From NCBI RefSeq assembly GCF_900115145.1, contig NZ_FOVL01000007.1, forward strand, positions 1 to 64,000: a stretch of 64,000 bases of DNA, written 5' to 3'. Shown here piece by piece: positions 45,692-55,155 of this stretch. The stretch is from Salegentibacter flavus. Its GTDB lineage: Bacteria > Bacteroidota > Bacteroidia > Flavobacteriales > Flavobacteriaceae. Position numbers and translations under genes: made by a program. Position 1 is the first letter of the stretch. Every line of letters begins with the position of its first letter. The notes under the pieces were generated by a model. The model was not told the DNA's origin. It saw only the letters and a list, made by a program, of their open reading frames with translations, and searched no databases.

Positions 45692-47050
45692 TTACAACAT
45701 TCCCTTAATATCATTTCCCCAGGTGGGATAGGCAAAGATCATTTTTTTTACGTCCTGGCAATTCAGCTTCCCGCACATTACCATTACAAACATATTGATC
45801 ACTTCTGAAGCTTCCGGGCCTATTAGATGAGCGCCTATCACCTGACCGGTTTTATTGTCAATGAGGGTTTTGTAGGCATAAACCTTTTCATTGATGTGCT
45901 TGGCATTAAACCAATCAGTGGCAAGTTTATGTTTTACTTTAAAGTCGTATCCCTGTTTCCGGGCCTCTTCTTCCAGCAGCCCTACCGAAGCGAGTTTAGG
46001 TAAAGTAAATACTACTGTGGGTTGCGGAGGATAATGAGCTTTTTCAGGCTTGTCTTTGTTGAGGAGGTTAGCGGCCACCACCCGGGCTTCCTGTGAAGAA
46101 AGCGGAGTTAGAGGTAAACCCTCACTAGCTGAAACATCACCGCAGGCATACACATTTTTGTTGCTTGGACTCTGAAGATATTCGTTAACAACGATCCCTT
46201 TTCTGCTGAATTCTACATTGCCTTTTTCCAGATCCAGGTCATCAATAGAAGGAACTCTTCCGGCGGTATTTAAAACCATTTCGGCTTTTACTGAAACTTC
46301 TTTTCCATCCTGAATTGCAGTCACCCTGAAATTCTTTCTAAGTTTTTCAATTTCGGTGACTTCGGCATTGAAGATAAAATTGATCCCCAGTTCTTCTTCT
46401 GAAACCTGCTGCAGATATTTACCCATATCCTCATCAAAAGTGTTAAGGATTCTGTCTGACATTTCAATCATAGTGACCTTTACCCCAAGGCGGGCTGCAA
46501 CGTGGGCGAACTCCATCCCGATGTAACCAGCACCTATAAAGATCATTGATTCCGGTAGTTTTTCGAGATTGAGAAAGTCGTCGCTGTAAAGCGCGTGATT
46601 ACGGCCTGGGATGCGCAATTCCATTGGTTTGTGCCCGGTGGCAATCACGATCTTATCAGCGGTGACGGTTTTACCTTCTACCGACAGGGTATTTTCATCG
46701 AGAAATTTGGGCGATTGGTGATACATTTCGATACCCAGTTTTTTTAATTTTTTCTCGGTAGCGGCTGGAACGGCATCAACGAAGGTATTTTTAAACTTCA
46801 TCAGATCTTCCCAGGAGAACCCCGGGCCACGGGTAATTCCCTTGCCTTCCATTTTTTTGGTGCGGTCCAGGATTTCGGTGAACCCGGTTAGTACTTTTTT
46901 GGGATCGCAGCCCCGATTAGCACAGGTGCCGCCATATTCCCGATTATCGGCGATTGCCACCTTCAACCCAGCATCAATACAGGCATAAGCTACTCTTTTT
47001 CCGGCAGTCCCGGTTCCTATTATGAATACGTCAAAATGTTTAAAGCCCAT
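45692..47050 (-). CDS. Glutathione-reductase-like NAD(P)/FAD oxidoreductase
   Basis: A 452-residue flavoprotein from the chosen start at 47050 (MGFKHFDVFIIG); an ATG at 47086 adds an unlikely extension. It has the FAD fold IIGTGTAGKRVAYAC, the redox disulfide in GGTCANRGCDPKK (Cys-x4-Cys), a second dinucleotide fold (FIGAGYIGMEFA) and the dimerisation domain. The C-terminal HPTxxE of true glutathione or lipoamide reductases reads YPTWGND, so the catalytic His and its Glu partner are missing. Thus the natural substrate is probably not a simple disulfide. Confidence 0.87.
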   Translation of the reverse strand: MGFKHFDVFIIGTGTAGKRVAYACIDAGLKVAIADNREYGGTCANRGCDPKKVLTGFTEILDRTKKMEGKGITRGPGFSWEDLMKFKNTFVDAVPAATEKKLKKLGIEMYHQSPKFLDENTLSVEGKTVTADKIVIATGHKPMELRIPGRNHALYSDDFLNLEKLPESMIFIGAGYIGMEFAHVAARLGVKVTMIEMSDRILNTFDEDMGKYLQQVSEEELGINFIFNAEVTEIEKLRKNFRVTAIQDGKEVSVKAEMVLNTAGRVPSIDDLDLEKGNVEFSRKGIVVNEYLQSPSNKNVYACGDVSASEGLPLTPLSSQEARVVAANLLNKDKPEKAHYPPQPTVVFTLPKLASVGLLEEEARKQGYDFKVKHKLATDWFNAKHINEKVYAYKTLIDNKTGQVIGAHLIGPEASEVINMFVMVMCGKLNCQDVKKMIFAYPTWGNDIKGML

Positions 47051-47185
47051 AGTTTTTAATTCTATTCTGAAATTAATAAACGCCACCCGTTTTTGCTGTT
47101 AGGGAAATGGTAAATCTTAAAATGAGATTAGATCTGAGATTGAAATTTAAAATTTGTAAATTTATAAGACTAATAAAATGGTGAT

Positions 47186-47422
47186 ATGGAAGCTGTAGAA
47201 CTTAAAAACACGGTATTGAAATATGTCGATAAAGCCGATGAACGTCTTTTGGAGATGATGCTTTCCCTTGCAGAAAATTATGAGGAGAAATTATCTAGAC
47301 CTCTTAGCGAAACAGATTATCAGGAAATGGATCAAAGAAGATTAAATCATTTAAACGATAAAAGCGAATCCTATACCTGGGAAGAGGTTCGGAAAAAAGC
47401 TAAGAATACTTTAAAAAAATGA
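47186..47422 (+). CDS. Antitoxin of a type II toxin-antitoxin pair
   Basis: A 78-residue acidic/basic helical protein (EKLSRPLSETDYQEMDQRRLNHL) of the addiction-module family. It overlaps the downstream toxin by 4 bases. The C-terminal part (YTWEEVRKKAKNTLKK) is likely to wrap the toxin. A DNA-binding domain is not apparent. Confidence 0.78.
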   Translation: MEAVELKNTVLKYVDKADERLLEMMLSLAENYEEKLSRPLSETDYQEMDQRRLNHLNDKSESYTWEEVRKKAKNTLKK

Positions 47423-47712
47423 CATTTAAACTTATAATAAAAGAGGAAGCCCAATTAGAGATAATTGAGGCTTTTCTTTATTATGAGGAAAAGAAAGTAG
47501 GGCTGGGTGGCTCATTTTTAGATCATCTGGATTCTTATTTCAAATGGATAAAGAACTATCCGTTTCATTTTTCAGAGAAAAGAAAACCATTTAGGGAGGC
47601 TGTAATTAAGCGCTTTCCATATCTCATCATTTACGAAGTTTTGGAGAATGAGGTCATTGTCTACTCAGTATTTAATACTTGGCAGAATCCAAAAAGTAAG
47701 TTGTCACGTTAA
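47419..47712 (+). CDS. RelE/ParE-type toxin
   Basis: A 97-residue protein of the ParE/RelE fold: FKLIIKEEAQLEIIEAFLYYEEKK at the start, then KRFPYLIIYEVLENEVIVYSVFNTWQNP with the conserved Arg/Phe/Tyr strand. It is translated from an ATG that overlaps the antitoxin stop. Either DNA gyrase (ParE) or mRNA (RelE) could be the target. The final NTWQNP segment replaces the usual HxxRDP. Confidence 0.82.
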   Translation: MTFKLIIKEEAQLEIIEAFLYYEEKKVGLGGSFLDHLDSYFKWIKNYPFHFSEKRKPFREAVIKRFPYLIIYEVLENEVIVYSVFNTWQNPKSKLSR

Positions 47713-47727
47713 AAAAATGTTGACTTG

Positions 47728-47758
47728 TTGCGAGGCCCATATTGGCGAATTATCTTTG
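47728..47758 (+). promoter_or_regulatory. Bacteroidota-type promoter of mfd
   Basis: TTG (47728-47730), 20 bases, TATCTTTG (47751-47758). The box ends exactly five bases before the mfd ATG, as in uvrC and hflX. Confidence 0.62.
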
Positions 47759-47763
47759 CGCCA

Positions 47764-50700
47764 ATGAGTAAATCTGTTATCGCCCAAAGCTTTGCACGGT
47801 CCCCGCAACAGCAGGAATTGAGGGAGACCCTTGTCTCTTCTGAAAAAAATGATTTTAAAATTCAATTAAAAGGCCTTGTTGGCTCTGCCTTTTCCTTTGT
47901 GACAGCGAATGCTTTTAAGGAAGCCGACAAACCCTTTTTACTGATCTTTAATGACAAAGAAGAAGCTGCTTATTATCTTAACGATCTCGAGCAACTACTT
48001 GGGGATAAGAATGTACTCTTTTACCCGGGAAGCTACCGCCGCCCTTACCAGATCGAGGAAACCGATAACGCCAATGTTTTACTTCGGGCTGAGGTTTTAA
48101 ACCGAATAAATTCCCGGAAGAAACCGGCTGTAATCGTCACTTATCCCGATGCTTTATTTGAAAAAGTAGTTACCCGGAAAGAGTTGGATAGGAGCACATT
48201 GAAGATCTCTGTTGGCGATGAACTCTCCCTGGATTTTGTAAACGAAGTACTTTTCGAATATAAATTCAAGCGGGTTGATTTTGTGACTGAACCGGGCGAG
48301 TTTTCGGTGCGCGGGGGGATTATTGATGTTTTTTCCTTTAGTAATGACGAGCCTTACCGTATTGAATTCTTTGGCGATGAGGTGGACAGCATCAGGAGTT
48401 TTGATGTGGAAACCCAGCTTTCCACCGATAAGGTGAAGAAGATCTCGGTGATGCCGAATGTGGAAGACAAGCACCTGGACGAGATCAGGGATAGTTTTCT
48501 AAGATATATCTCGAATCAAACCGTAGTCTTTGTTAAAAACCTTGACCTGCTCACCGCCCAGGCCGATAAACTTTTCAGCAAGGCAAAGGAAGCTTTTCAG
48601 AAACTTTCAGAGGAAGTAAAACATAGTGAACCCGAAGCGCTTTTCTGTGATGGCCAGCTAATTAAAAGTCAGTTGCAGGAATACACTGTGGTGGAACTCA
48701 GTAACCAGGCCTATATGGAGCCTGAAAAAGTCATCGAGTTTCAAACAAAGCCGCAGCCTTCTTTCAATAAGCAGTTCGATTTGCTCATCGATAACCTTAT
48801 CGAAAATCAGGAGAACGGCTATAAAAATTATATTTTTTGCGTTAGTGAACAACAGGCGAAGCGATTCCACGACATCTTTGACGACCAGGAAAAGGAAGTG
48901 AAATACGAAACCATAACTCTATCTCTCTTCCAGGGTTTTATAGATGAAGTTGGCAAAAATGTTTGTTATACAGATCACCAGATCTTTGAGCGCTATCATA
49001 AATTTCATCTTAAGAATGGTTACGCCAAAAAACAGGCGATAACCTTAAAAGAACTTAGCAATCTTGAAGTTGGCGATTACGTAACCCATATTGATCACGG
49101 GATAGGGAAGTTTGGAGGACTTCAGAAAATTGATGTTGAAGGTAAAAAGCAGGAAGCCATAAAATTGTTCTACGGCGAGCGCGATATTTTGTACCTCAGT
49201 ATCCATTCGCTGCATAAGATTTCGAAATACAATGGAAAAGACGGGAAAGAGCCCAGAATCTTTAAACTGGGGAGCAATGCCTGGAAAAAGCTAAAGCAAA
49301 AGACAAAAGCCCGCGTTAAGCACATCGCTTATAATCTAATCGAGTTATATGCAAAACGCCGACTTCAGAAGGGTTTTGCCTTTGGACCCGATTCTTATTT
49401 GCAGCACGAACTGGAAGCCTCTTTTATGTATGAAGATACTCCGGACCAGGGTACAGCAACCCAGGCGGTAAAAGAGGATATGGAAAGCGAAAGGCCTATG
49501 GATCGTTTGGTTTGCGGTGATGTGGGCTTCGGAAAAACCGAGGTGGCGATTCGTGCGGCTTTTAAAGCTGTGGATAACGGTAAGCAGGTTGCGGTTTTGG
49601 TACCTACTACTATTCTGGCCTTTCAGCATCACCAGACATTCACTGAACGCTTGAAGGATTTCCCTGTCACTGTGGATTATTTAAACCGCTTCAGAACTGC
49701 CAAAGAACGCCGCGAAACCCTAGCTGATCTTGAAAGCGGAAAGGTAGATATCATCATAGGAACTCACCAGCTGGTGAATAAGGCGGTGAAATTTAAAGAT
49801 CTCGGACTTTTAATCGTAGATGAAGAACAGAAATTCGGGGTTTCGGTAAAAGATAAGCTCAAGACCATTAAAGAAAATGTAGATACGCTCACGCTCACAG
49901 CAACACCAATTCCGCGAACACTTCAGTTTAGTTTAATGGCCGCGAGAGACCTTTCTACCATTGCCACTCCGCCACCAAACCGTTATCCTATTGAAACCAA
50001 TGTGATAAGATTTTCCGAAGAAACCATCAGGGATGCGATCTCTTATGAAATTCAACGGGGCGGTCAGGTGTTTTTTATTCATAACAGGATTGAAAATATA
50101 AAGGAAGTCGCGGGAATGATCCAGCGGGTAGTGCCTGATGCAAAGATTGGCGTAGGTCACGGGCAGATGGAAGGTAAGAAACTGGAAAAACTGATGTTGA
50201 GTTTTATCAATGGTGAATTTGATGTGTTAGTTTCCACAACTATCGTGGAAAGCGGTCTGGATGTGACCAATGCGAACACCATTTTCATCAATAACGCGAA
50301 TAATTTTGGAGTTTCCGATCTGCACCAGATGCGGGGGCGGGTAGGCCGAAGCAATAAAAAGGCTTTTTGCTATTTTATTACGCCACCTTTTTCGGCAATG
50401 ACCGAAGATGCCCGTAAGCGAATAAGTGCGTTGGAACAATTTTCTGAACTTGGGAGCGGAATAAATATCGCGATGAAAGATCTGGAGATTCGCGGTGCCG
50501 GAGACCTGCTGGGCGGCGAACAGAGCGGATTCATCAATGAAATTGGATTTGAGACCTACCAGAAGATCCTTAATGAAGCTATTGAAGAGTTGAAGGAGAA
50601 TGAGTTTAAGGATCTATATGCCGGCAACGAGGATATTGAAGACAAAAACTTTGTGAAAGAAACTCAAATCGACACCGATTTCGAGATCCTTTTCCCTGAT

Positions 50701-51144
50701 GATTACATCAATAATATCACTGAAAGGCTGAATCTTTATACGCAGCTGAATAAGATCACTTCGGAAGAGGAATTGCAGAAATTTGAAGCCGAGCTCATAG
50801 ACCGTTTTGGGGAACTGCCCGTCCAGGCGGTAGATCTGCTTAACAGCGTGCGCATCAAATGGATCGCTTCAAAGATCGGGCTGGAGAAAGTTTTACTGAA
50901 ACAAGGCAAAATGATAGGTTATTTCATAGCCGACCAGCAATCACGTTTCTATCAGACCAATAATTTTACCCGGGTTTTGCAATATGTGCAAACCCACCCG
51001 CAGATCTGTAAGATGAAGGAAAAACAAACCCGAAACGGCTTGCGACTGCTGCTTACTTTTGAAAATATCAACTCGATAGCCAAAGCTTTAAAGGTTTTAG
51101 AGCCTTTGGATTTGAAGGTAAAGGTGGAGGTAGAGGAGAAATAA
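47764..51144 (+). CDS. mfd: Transcription-repair coupling factor
   Basis: Mfd removes RNA polymerase stalled at DNA damage and recruits UvrA. The start at ATG 47764 (MSKSVIAQSFARSP) gives 1126 residues; a TTG at 47725 would place the promoter inside the gene. In order it has the UvrB-like N-terminal module (ending near 330), the CarD-like RNA polymerase interaction domain (NLEVGDYVTHIDHGIGKF), the translocase with Walker A GDVGFGKTE, DEEQ and TATPIPRTLQ, RGRVGRSNKKAFCYF, and a C-terminal TRCF domain (FPDDYINNITERLNLY). Its partner uvrC lies 44 kb upstream and shares an unusual leaderless promoter arrangement. Confidence 0.96.
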   Translation: MSKSVIAQSFARSPQQQELRETLVSSEKNDFKIQLKGLVGSAFSFVTANAFKEADKPFLLIFNDKEEAAYYLNDLEQLLGDKNVLFYPGSYRRPYQIEETDNANVLLRAEVLNRINSRKKPAVIVTYPDALFEKVVTRKELDRSTLKISVGDELSLDFVNEVLFEYKFKRVDFVTEPGEFSVRGGIIDVFSFSNDEPYRIEFFGDEVDSIRSFDVETQLSTDKVKKISVMPNVEDKHLDEIRDSFLRYISNQTVVFVKNLDLLTAQADKLFSKAKEAFQKLSEEVKHSEPEALFCDGQLIKSQLQEYTVVELSNQAYMEPEKVIEFQTKPQPSFNKQFDLLIDNLIENQENGYKNYIFCVSEQQAKRFHDIFDDQEKEVKYETITLSLFQGFIDEVGKNVCYTDHQIFERYHKFHLKNGYAKKQAITLKELSNLEVGDYVTHIDHGIGKFGGLQKIDVEGKKQEAIKLFYGERDILYLSIHSLHKISKYNGKDGKEPRIFKLGSNAWKKLKQKTKARVKHIAYNLIELYAKRRLQKGFAFGPDSYLQHELEASFMYEDTPDQGTATQAVKEDMESERPMDRLVCGDVGFGKTEVAIRAAFKAVDNGKQVAVLVPTTILAFQHHQTFTERLKDFPVTVDYLNRFRTAKERRETLADLESGKVDIIIGTHQLVNKAVKFKDLGLLIVDEEQKFGVSVKDKLKTIKENVDTLTLTATPIPRTLQFSLMAARDLSTIATPPPNRYPIETNVIRFSEETIRDAISYEIQRGGQVFFIHNRIENIKEVAGMIQRVVPDAKIGVGHGQMEGKKLEKLMLSFINGEFDVLVSTTIVESGLDVTNANTIFINNANNFGVSDLHQMRGRVGRSNKKAFCYFITPPFSAMTEDARKRISALEQFSELGSGINIAMKDLEIRGAGDLLGGEQSGFINEIGFETYQKILNEAIEELKENEFKDLYAGNEDIEDKNFVKETQIDTDFEILFPDDYINNITERLNLYTQLNKITSEEELQKFEAELIDRFGELPVQAVDLLNSVRIKWIASKIGLEKVLLKQGKMIGYFIADQQSRFYQTNNFTRVLQYVQTHPQICKMKEKQTRNGLRLLLTFENINSIAKALKVLEPLDLKVKVEVEEK

Positions 51145-51182
51145 AACTTCCTAAAAATTGGATTTAAGAGATGATTTTTTAC

Positions 51183-51215
51183 AGACCTCACAGGTTTCCA
51201 GAACCTGTGAGGTCT
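51183..51215. repeat. 14-bp perfect hairpin, repeat family C copy 1
   Basis: AGACCTCACAGGTT (51183-51196) pairs perfectly with AACCTGTGAGGTCT (51202-51215) around TCCAG. It lies in the 157 bases between convergent mfd and the epimerase-like gene. Sixteen bases of it recur at 59048-59063. Without a T tract it is not a standard terminator. Confidence 0.75.
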
Positions 51216-51301
51216 CGTGATCTACTAATTAGACCATTGACAACTTAATTGGCGAATGTTCATTATCCACCATCACTTATACGATATAATCTTGACCACC
51301 A

Positions 51302-52105
51302 TTAAATCTCTTTCAAAAACTCAAATCCCAGTATTTCCTCTAACCTCACTGAGCTTATCATTTTTCCTTTAGAAACCCCGGTTTGGTCAAATTCGGGAGG
51401 CTTTAAATTCTGTTCTTTGGCTGCACGGGTATAGTAATCTTCTTTGGTGGGATGTTCGGGGTAGGCAGCGTTAAAAGTTATGTTCCAAACATCCTTTTTA
51501 ATGATCTGCAGAATGATTTCTATACACTCTTCCTGCCTGATGAGATTTACCGGGGCTTTCGGGTTTTTTAGCCCGGTTTTACCGGCCAGATATTTAACGG
51601 GGTGCCTGCCTGGGCCAAGCAAACCTCCAAAACGAATAACCGTGGTTTGAAAATTCTCGTTCTTCAGTAACATTTTTTCTGAGGAGATTAATTGCTTTGC
51701 TGCTTCTGAAGTGCCGTTTGCTTCATCTTGCTCGGTGTATTCGGGGAAACCTTCCCTGTCTTCATAAACCGAAGTAGAACTCACGAAAATTACTTTTTCT
51801 ACCGGGGACTTTTCCACATAATCGATTATGCGGCCAATTTTGCCTACAAAATCGGCTTCGGGAACGCTTCTCAGTCCGGGTGGGATATCGATGATTAAAA
51901 CTTCGGCATCTGCCAGGAAGGAAGCGAGATCGCCTTGTACGCCTTCGGTAAAGACCTTGATCTGGTATGGGGTGATTCCCGCTTCCTGCAGCTGCTCCAT
52001 TTTTTCCCGGCGGGTTACCGAGCCTTTTATACTATGTTCAGCCTCGATAAGTGCTTTTCCCAGGGGCAAGCCCAGCCATCCGGTTCCTAATATTGATATG
52101 TTCAT
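51302..52105 (-). CDS. NAD(P)-dependent epimerase/dehydratase-like protein (YeeZ type)
   Basis: A 267-residue Rossmann-fold protein. MNISILGTGWLGLPLGKAL is the nucleotide-binding loop and VSSTSVYEDREGFP contains the Ser/Tyr region of extended SDR proteins. RFGGLLGPGRHPVKYLAGK is typical of the YeeZ-like group. The usual YxxxK is not obvious. The function of this group is not established. The gene is flanked by palindromic repeats on both sides. Confidence 0.85.
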   Translation of the reverse strand: MNISILGTGWLGLPLGKALIEAEHSIKGSVTRREKMEQLQEAGITPYQIKVFTEGVQGDLASFLADAEVLIIDIPPGLRSVPEADFVGKIGRIIDYVEKSPVEKVIFVSSTSVYEDREGFPEYTEQDEANGTSEAAKQLISSEKMLLKNENFQTTVIRFGGLLGPGRHPVKYLAGKTGLKNPKAPVNLIRQEECIEIILQIIKKDVWNITFNAAYPEHPTKEDYYTRAAKEQNLKPPEFDQTGVSKGKMISSVRLEEILGFEFLKEI

Positions 52106-52110
52106 GGTCC

Positions 52111-52135
52111 TCTCCCAGCCCTCCCCGAAGGGAGG
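52111..52135. repeat. GC-rich palindromic repeat, family B copy 2
   Basis: CCTCCC (52120-52125) pairs with GGGAGG (52130-52135) around CGAA. Together with the preceding CCCAG stretch it matches, on the opposite strand, the element at 45642-45691. It starts 6 bases upstream of the epimerase-like gene. Confidence 0.62.
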
Positions 52136-52189
52136 TGTTTTTTATTTTAATAAAATAGCTTTGCTCATTGTGATGAGATTCTGATTTAA

Positions 52190-52216
52190 TCCCGATAACT
52201 TGCGGGACAGAATGAC
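52190..52216. repeat. CCCG...CGGG short palindrome near family B copy
   Basis: CCCG (52191-52194) and CGGG (52203-52206) surround ATAACTTG, followed by ACAGAATGAC. Elements of this form are common dispersed repeats in flavobacterial intergenic DNA, to my recollection. No second copy was found in this window. Confidence 0.4.
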
Positions 52217-52251
52217 GATTTTTGCATCACTTAAAACTACAAAACCTAAGG

Positions 52252-54567
52252 CTACTCTAGGCTTATGGTTTTCTTAAAAATTACCGCGTCATTGACTACA
52301 AATGGCCTCGGGATCATGGTTTCAGATCTTTTTGGAACATTTAATTCCTCGTTTTCCAGGAGGTCAAAGCTGGATTCGTAAAGGGTGAACTCAGGTTTTT
52401 CATCATTCTTCAGACTGAATTCTATCCGTAAAGTGTCTCTCCCGGAAACATGCCATGTGAGCAGTCGGTCGTGCCATCGGCGGGTATGTACATTAAATTT
52501 GTTATCTCCCAATAGGGTGTCATCGGCTTGCAGACCGTTCACAGTAAACTCTTCAAAATCCACACTGCGGTCGGCGAAAAGTTCGAGGCGGTGGATTTTT
52601 CGGTTGGGAGCGATCTTAAGGGAATATCGGGTAATCTCTTCTGTTGTTTTCAGACTATCGAAAAGAATGGCTGGAGACTCCAGGTTTATTGAAGGCGCTT
52701 CAGCTCTCCATGTGAAATTGGACCCGTATTTACTGCTGAAGGTTTTTTCACTTGAAGGAATTATCACCGGATCCTTTCCGAAGAAATTTTCAGTCCATTC
52801 ATCCGGTATTTTATCGTAGGAACGCCAGTGAGCGGTATTTTCATCGGCATCAAAAAGATAAACAAGAGAATTGGGTTTGGGGCTTTCCTCGTCGAATTTC
52901 GACTTGAAATGCGCGGTGAAAAAGAGAATATTGAAGATGAGGAAACTGAGTACTGCGAGAGCTTTCTTTCTTTTAAAATAAGCAAATACCGGGAGCATTA
53001 ATGTAAAAAGTAAAACGCAGAGCAGGGCAGAGGCGAAAAGGATCTTTAAGCCCAAGGCTACCGGAAATTGCACGAGGAGCGGCAGAAAAATGAAAAGTGC
53101 CGGAAGGCTTAAAAAAGCCATAAGCAGATTGTTAGGTCTTTTTTGCCTTATCATCAAAAAGAATTGCAGCAGCCCAAAATAAACCGGGATGATAAAGTAT
53201 GCCGCGCCTTTTAAGTAAAAGCCAAGAAAGGTGCATAACAACAACCAGAAAAACAACGGAAAAACAAAAAGGGAAGCCTGGTTATCGGTTTTGTGATATC
53301 GGTGATAAGTGAAAAAAGAGATCGTAAGACTCAGGAAAAGAAAAGCGGCGATATAGTAATAGCCGTTATAGGTAAATCCCTGCTCCATTTCCGAATATTC
53401 AGGGTAGATATAGAGGTTGAATTTCCATAAAAGGTAAACAAGCAACCCGGCAATACTAAAACTTAGAATGAAAGCCAGAAATCCCGTAAAAACCGCTTTG
53501 CCTTCAAGGCTTTTCCGGGAAAACCCATAAACCAAAAGTAGGATAAAGATCACTACAGCGATCAAAAGCATAGGAATAATCCAGGAGAAAGGGTAACTGA
53601 TCATTTCCCCTCCCGGCAGGTTGAAAAATATCAGTTCTTCTTCGGTTTCAAAGTCAGAAAGATCATTATCCTTAAATGTCTCGAGCAAGGGTATAAGATA
53701 GCTGCCTTGGTGAGCAAGGCTTTCCTTGTCCAGGTTCTTCGGGGTATCGGTGGCGGTGTGATAATCGAAATGATCATCGATAAACGCAAAATTGAATCCG
53801 GGGATATTTGCCTGTTCACGTAGCACCGTAAGATCGGTATCGTTGGGGAGCATTTTATAAATGCTGTAAACAAGGGAATTTGTGACCGGGTACTCGGGAT
53901 TTGCTTCCTGGAAAGCCTTAACCAATTTAGCGTTTCCGGAATTTGTTTCGAGAAACATAAAGGAGTTTCCGCCACTGCCACGGGCTTCAAAATTTAATAC
54001 AAGTCCGGCGTCCTCGACCCAGGGATGATCTTTCACAAAAAGTTCTGCTCCATTGAGACCAACTTCTTCAGCATCGGTAAAAAGGATGATGATGTCATTT
54101 TCGTGGGATTTGTTTTGAGCAAGAAAAGCGCGGATACCTTCCAGAATAGTCGCCACGCCACTGGCTGCATCGCTGGCCCCTAAAGAGGAATGCGGATTGC
54201 TATCGTAATGAGACATCAGCACCAGTGCCGGGCCATCACCATCACCTTCGATTCGGCTGAGGATATTTTGAGGGCTTACCAGGCTTCCGTGTTTATTTAA
54301 AGTGTAATCTTCCTGGGTTTGCACCAGCAGGTCCATTTTTTGAAGTTCATTTACGATATAATTGCGTACCCGGCTGTGCTCGGCAGTACCGATATAATGA
54401 GGCTGTTGAGCCATAGCTTCAACGTGTTGGAAGGCGCGTTGGGTAGAAAACTCTGTTTCAGGGATAGCTTCATCAGTTATATTTTTCGGCTGGCTACTAT
54501 AGAAAGTAAACCAGGCAGCAACGGCGATAAGAATAAGAGAAAAAACGGGAGGTATACTTTTCAGCAT
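52252..54567 (-). CDS. Membrane-bound M28 family zinc peptidase
   Basis: A 771-residue membrane protease. An N-terminal signal anchor (PPVFSLILIAVAAWFTFY) precedes the M28 catalytic domain with its two-zinc ligands: His in LMSHYDSNP, Asp in GASDAASG, the EE of FTDAEEVGLNG, Glu/Asp in NFEARG, and His in FDYHTATDTPKN. From about residue 325 there are eight or nine transmembrane helices, and then a soluble C-terminal domain with beta strands. The layout resembles vacuolar membrane protease and ERMP1 of eukaryotes. It likely trims peptides in the periplasm. Confidence 0.88.
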   Translation of the reverse strand: MLKSIPPVFSLILIAVAAWFTFYSSQPKNITDEAIPETEFSTQRAFQHVEAMAQQPHYIGTAEHSRVRNYIVNELQKMDLLVQTQEDYTLNKHGSLVSPQNILSRIEGDGDGPALVLMSHYDSNPHSSLGASDAASGVATILEGIRAFLAQNKSHENDIIILFTDAEEVGLNGAELFVKDHPWVEDAGLVLNFEARGSGGNSFMFLETNSGNAKLVKAFQEANPEYPVTNSLVYSIYKMLPNDTDLTVLREQANIPGFNFAFIDDHFDYHTATDTPKNLDKESLAHQGSYLIPLLETFKDNDLSDFETEEELIFFNLPGGEMISYPFSWIIPMLLIAVVIFILLLVYGFSRKSLEGKAVFTGFLAFILSFSIAGLLVYLLWKFNLYIYPEYSEMEQGFTYNGYYYIAAFLFLSLTISFFTYHRYHKTDNQASLFVFPLFFWLLLCTFLGFYLKGAAYFIIPVYFGLLQFFLMIRQKRPNNLLMAFLSLPALFIFLPLLVQFPVALGLKILFASALLCVLLFTLMLPVFAYFKRKKALAVLSFLIFNILFFTAHFKSKFDEESPKPNSLVYLFDADENTAHWRSYDKIPDEWTENFFGKDPVIIPSSEKTFSSKYGSNFTWRAEAPSINLESPAILFDSLKTTEEITRYSLKIAPNRKIHRLELFADRSVDFEEFTVNGLQADDTLLGDNKFNVHTRRWHDRLLTWHVSGRDTLRIEFSLKNDEKPEFTLYESSFDLLENEELNVPKRSETMIPRPFVVNDAVIFKKTISLE

Positions 54568-54684
54568 AAGCAGAACTTGAAATTATTCAGCAATAAAGAT
54601 AATCAAGATTTTAAGAAGGAAAGCGCTTTAACCCTAATAGGAAATTTCTTATATTTAAGAGTTTAATACACAAATTATTATGCT

Positions 54685-55152
54685 ATGGCTATCAAAAATT
54701 ATCAAGGAAAGCAGGCGGCTCCCGAAAAACCGGAGAGTTCGCCAATGCTGGTAAAAGACTATATGACCACCGACCTGATCACCTTTAGGGAAAATGAGAA
54801 TATTATGGATGTTGCTGAAAAACTCCTCAAACATAAAATTTCCGGGGGCTGTGTTGTAGACGAAAAAAATAATTTATTGGGAATGATCTCTGAGGGGGAT
54901 TGTATGAAGCACGTTTCAGACAGCCAGTATTACAATATGCCTCTGGAAGATACTACTGTTGGGAAACGTATGAACTGCAATGTAGAAACCATAGATGGGA
55001 ATATGAATGTGATTGATGCCGCCAAGAAATTTATCGAGAAACGTTACAGAAGGTTCCCAATTGTAGAAAATGGTAAGCTTGTTGGGCAGATAAGTCAGAG
55101 CGACGTTTTGCGCGTGGCGACTAAACAAAAAAGCAATAACTGGCACCTATAA
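54685..55152 (+). CDS. CBS domain pair protein
   Basis: A 155-residue cytoplasmic protein made of two CBS domains (MTTDLITFRENENIMDVAEKLLKHKISGGCVVDE and MNCNVETIDGNMNVIDAAKKFIEKRYRRFPIVENG). Tandem CBS modules bind adenine nucleotides such as AMP or ATP and act as energy sensors. No partner domain is fused. It stands divergent from the M28 protease gene and converges on the zinc-ribbon gene (3-base gap). Confidence 0.92.
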   Translation: MAIKNYQGKQAAPEKPESSPMLVKDYMTTDLITFRENENIMDVAEKLLKHKISGGCVVDEKNNLLGMISEGDCMKHVSDSQYYNMPLEDTTVGKRMNCNVETIDGNMNVIDAAKKFIEKRYRRFPIVENGKLVGQISQSDVLRVATKQKSNNWHL

Positions 55153-55155
55153 ATC

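Noticed and set aside
47725-47763. N-terminal extension of Mfd from a TTG
   Set aside because: It would place the promoter boxes within the coding sequence.
47836-50439. Several minus-strand open frames inside mfd
   Set aside because: They are shadows of the long, well-supported mfd gene.
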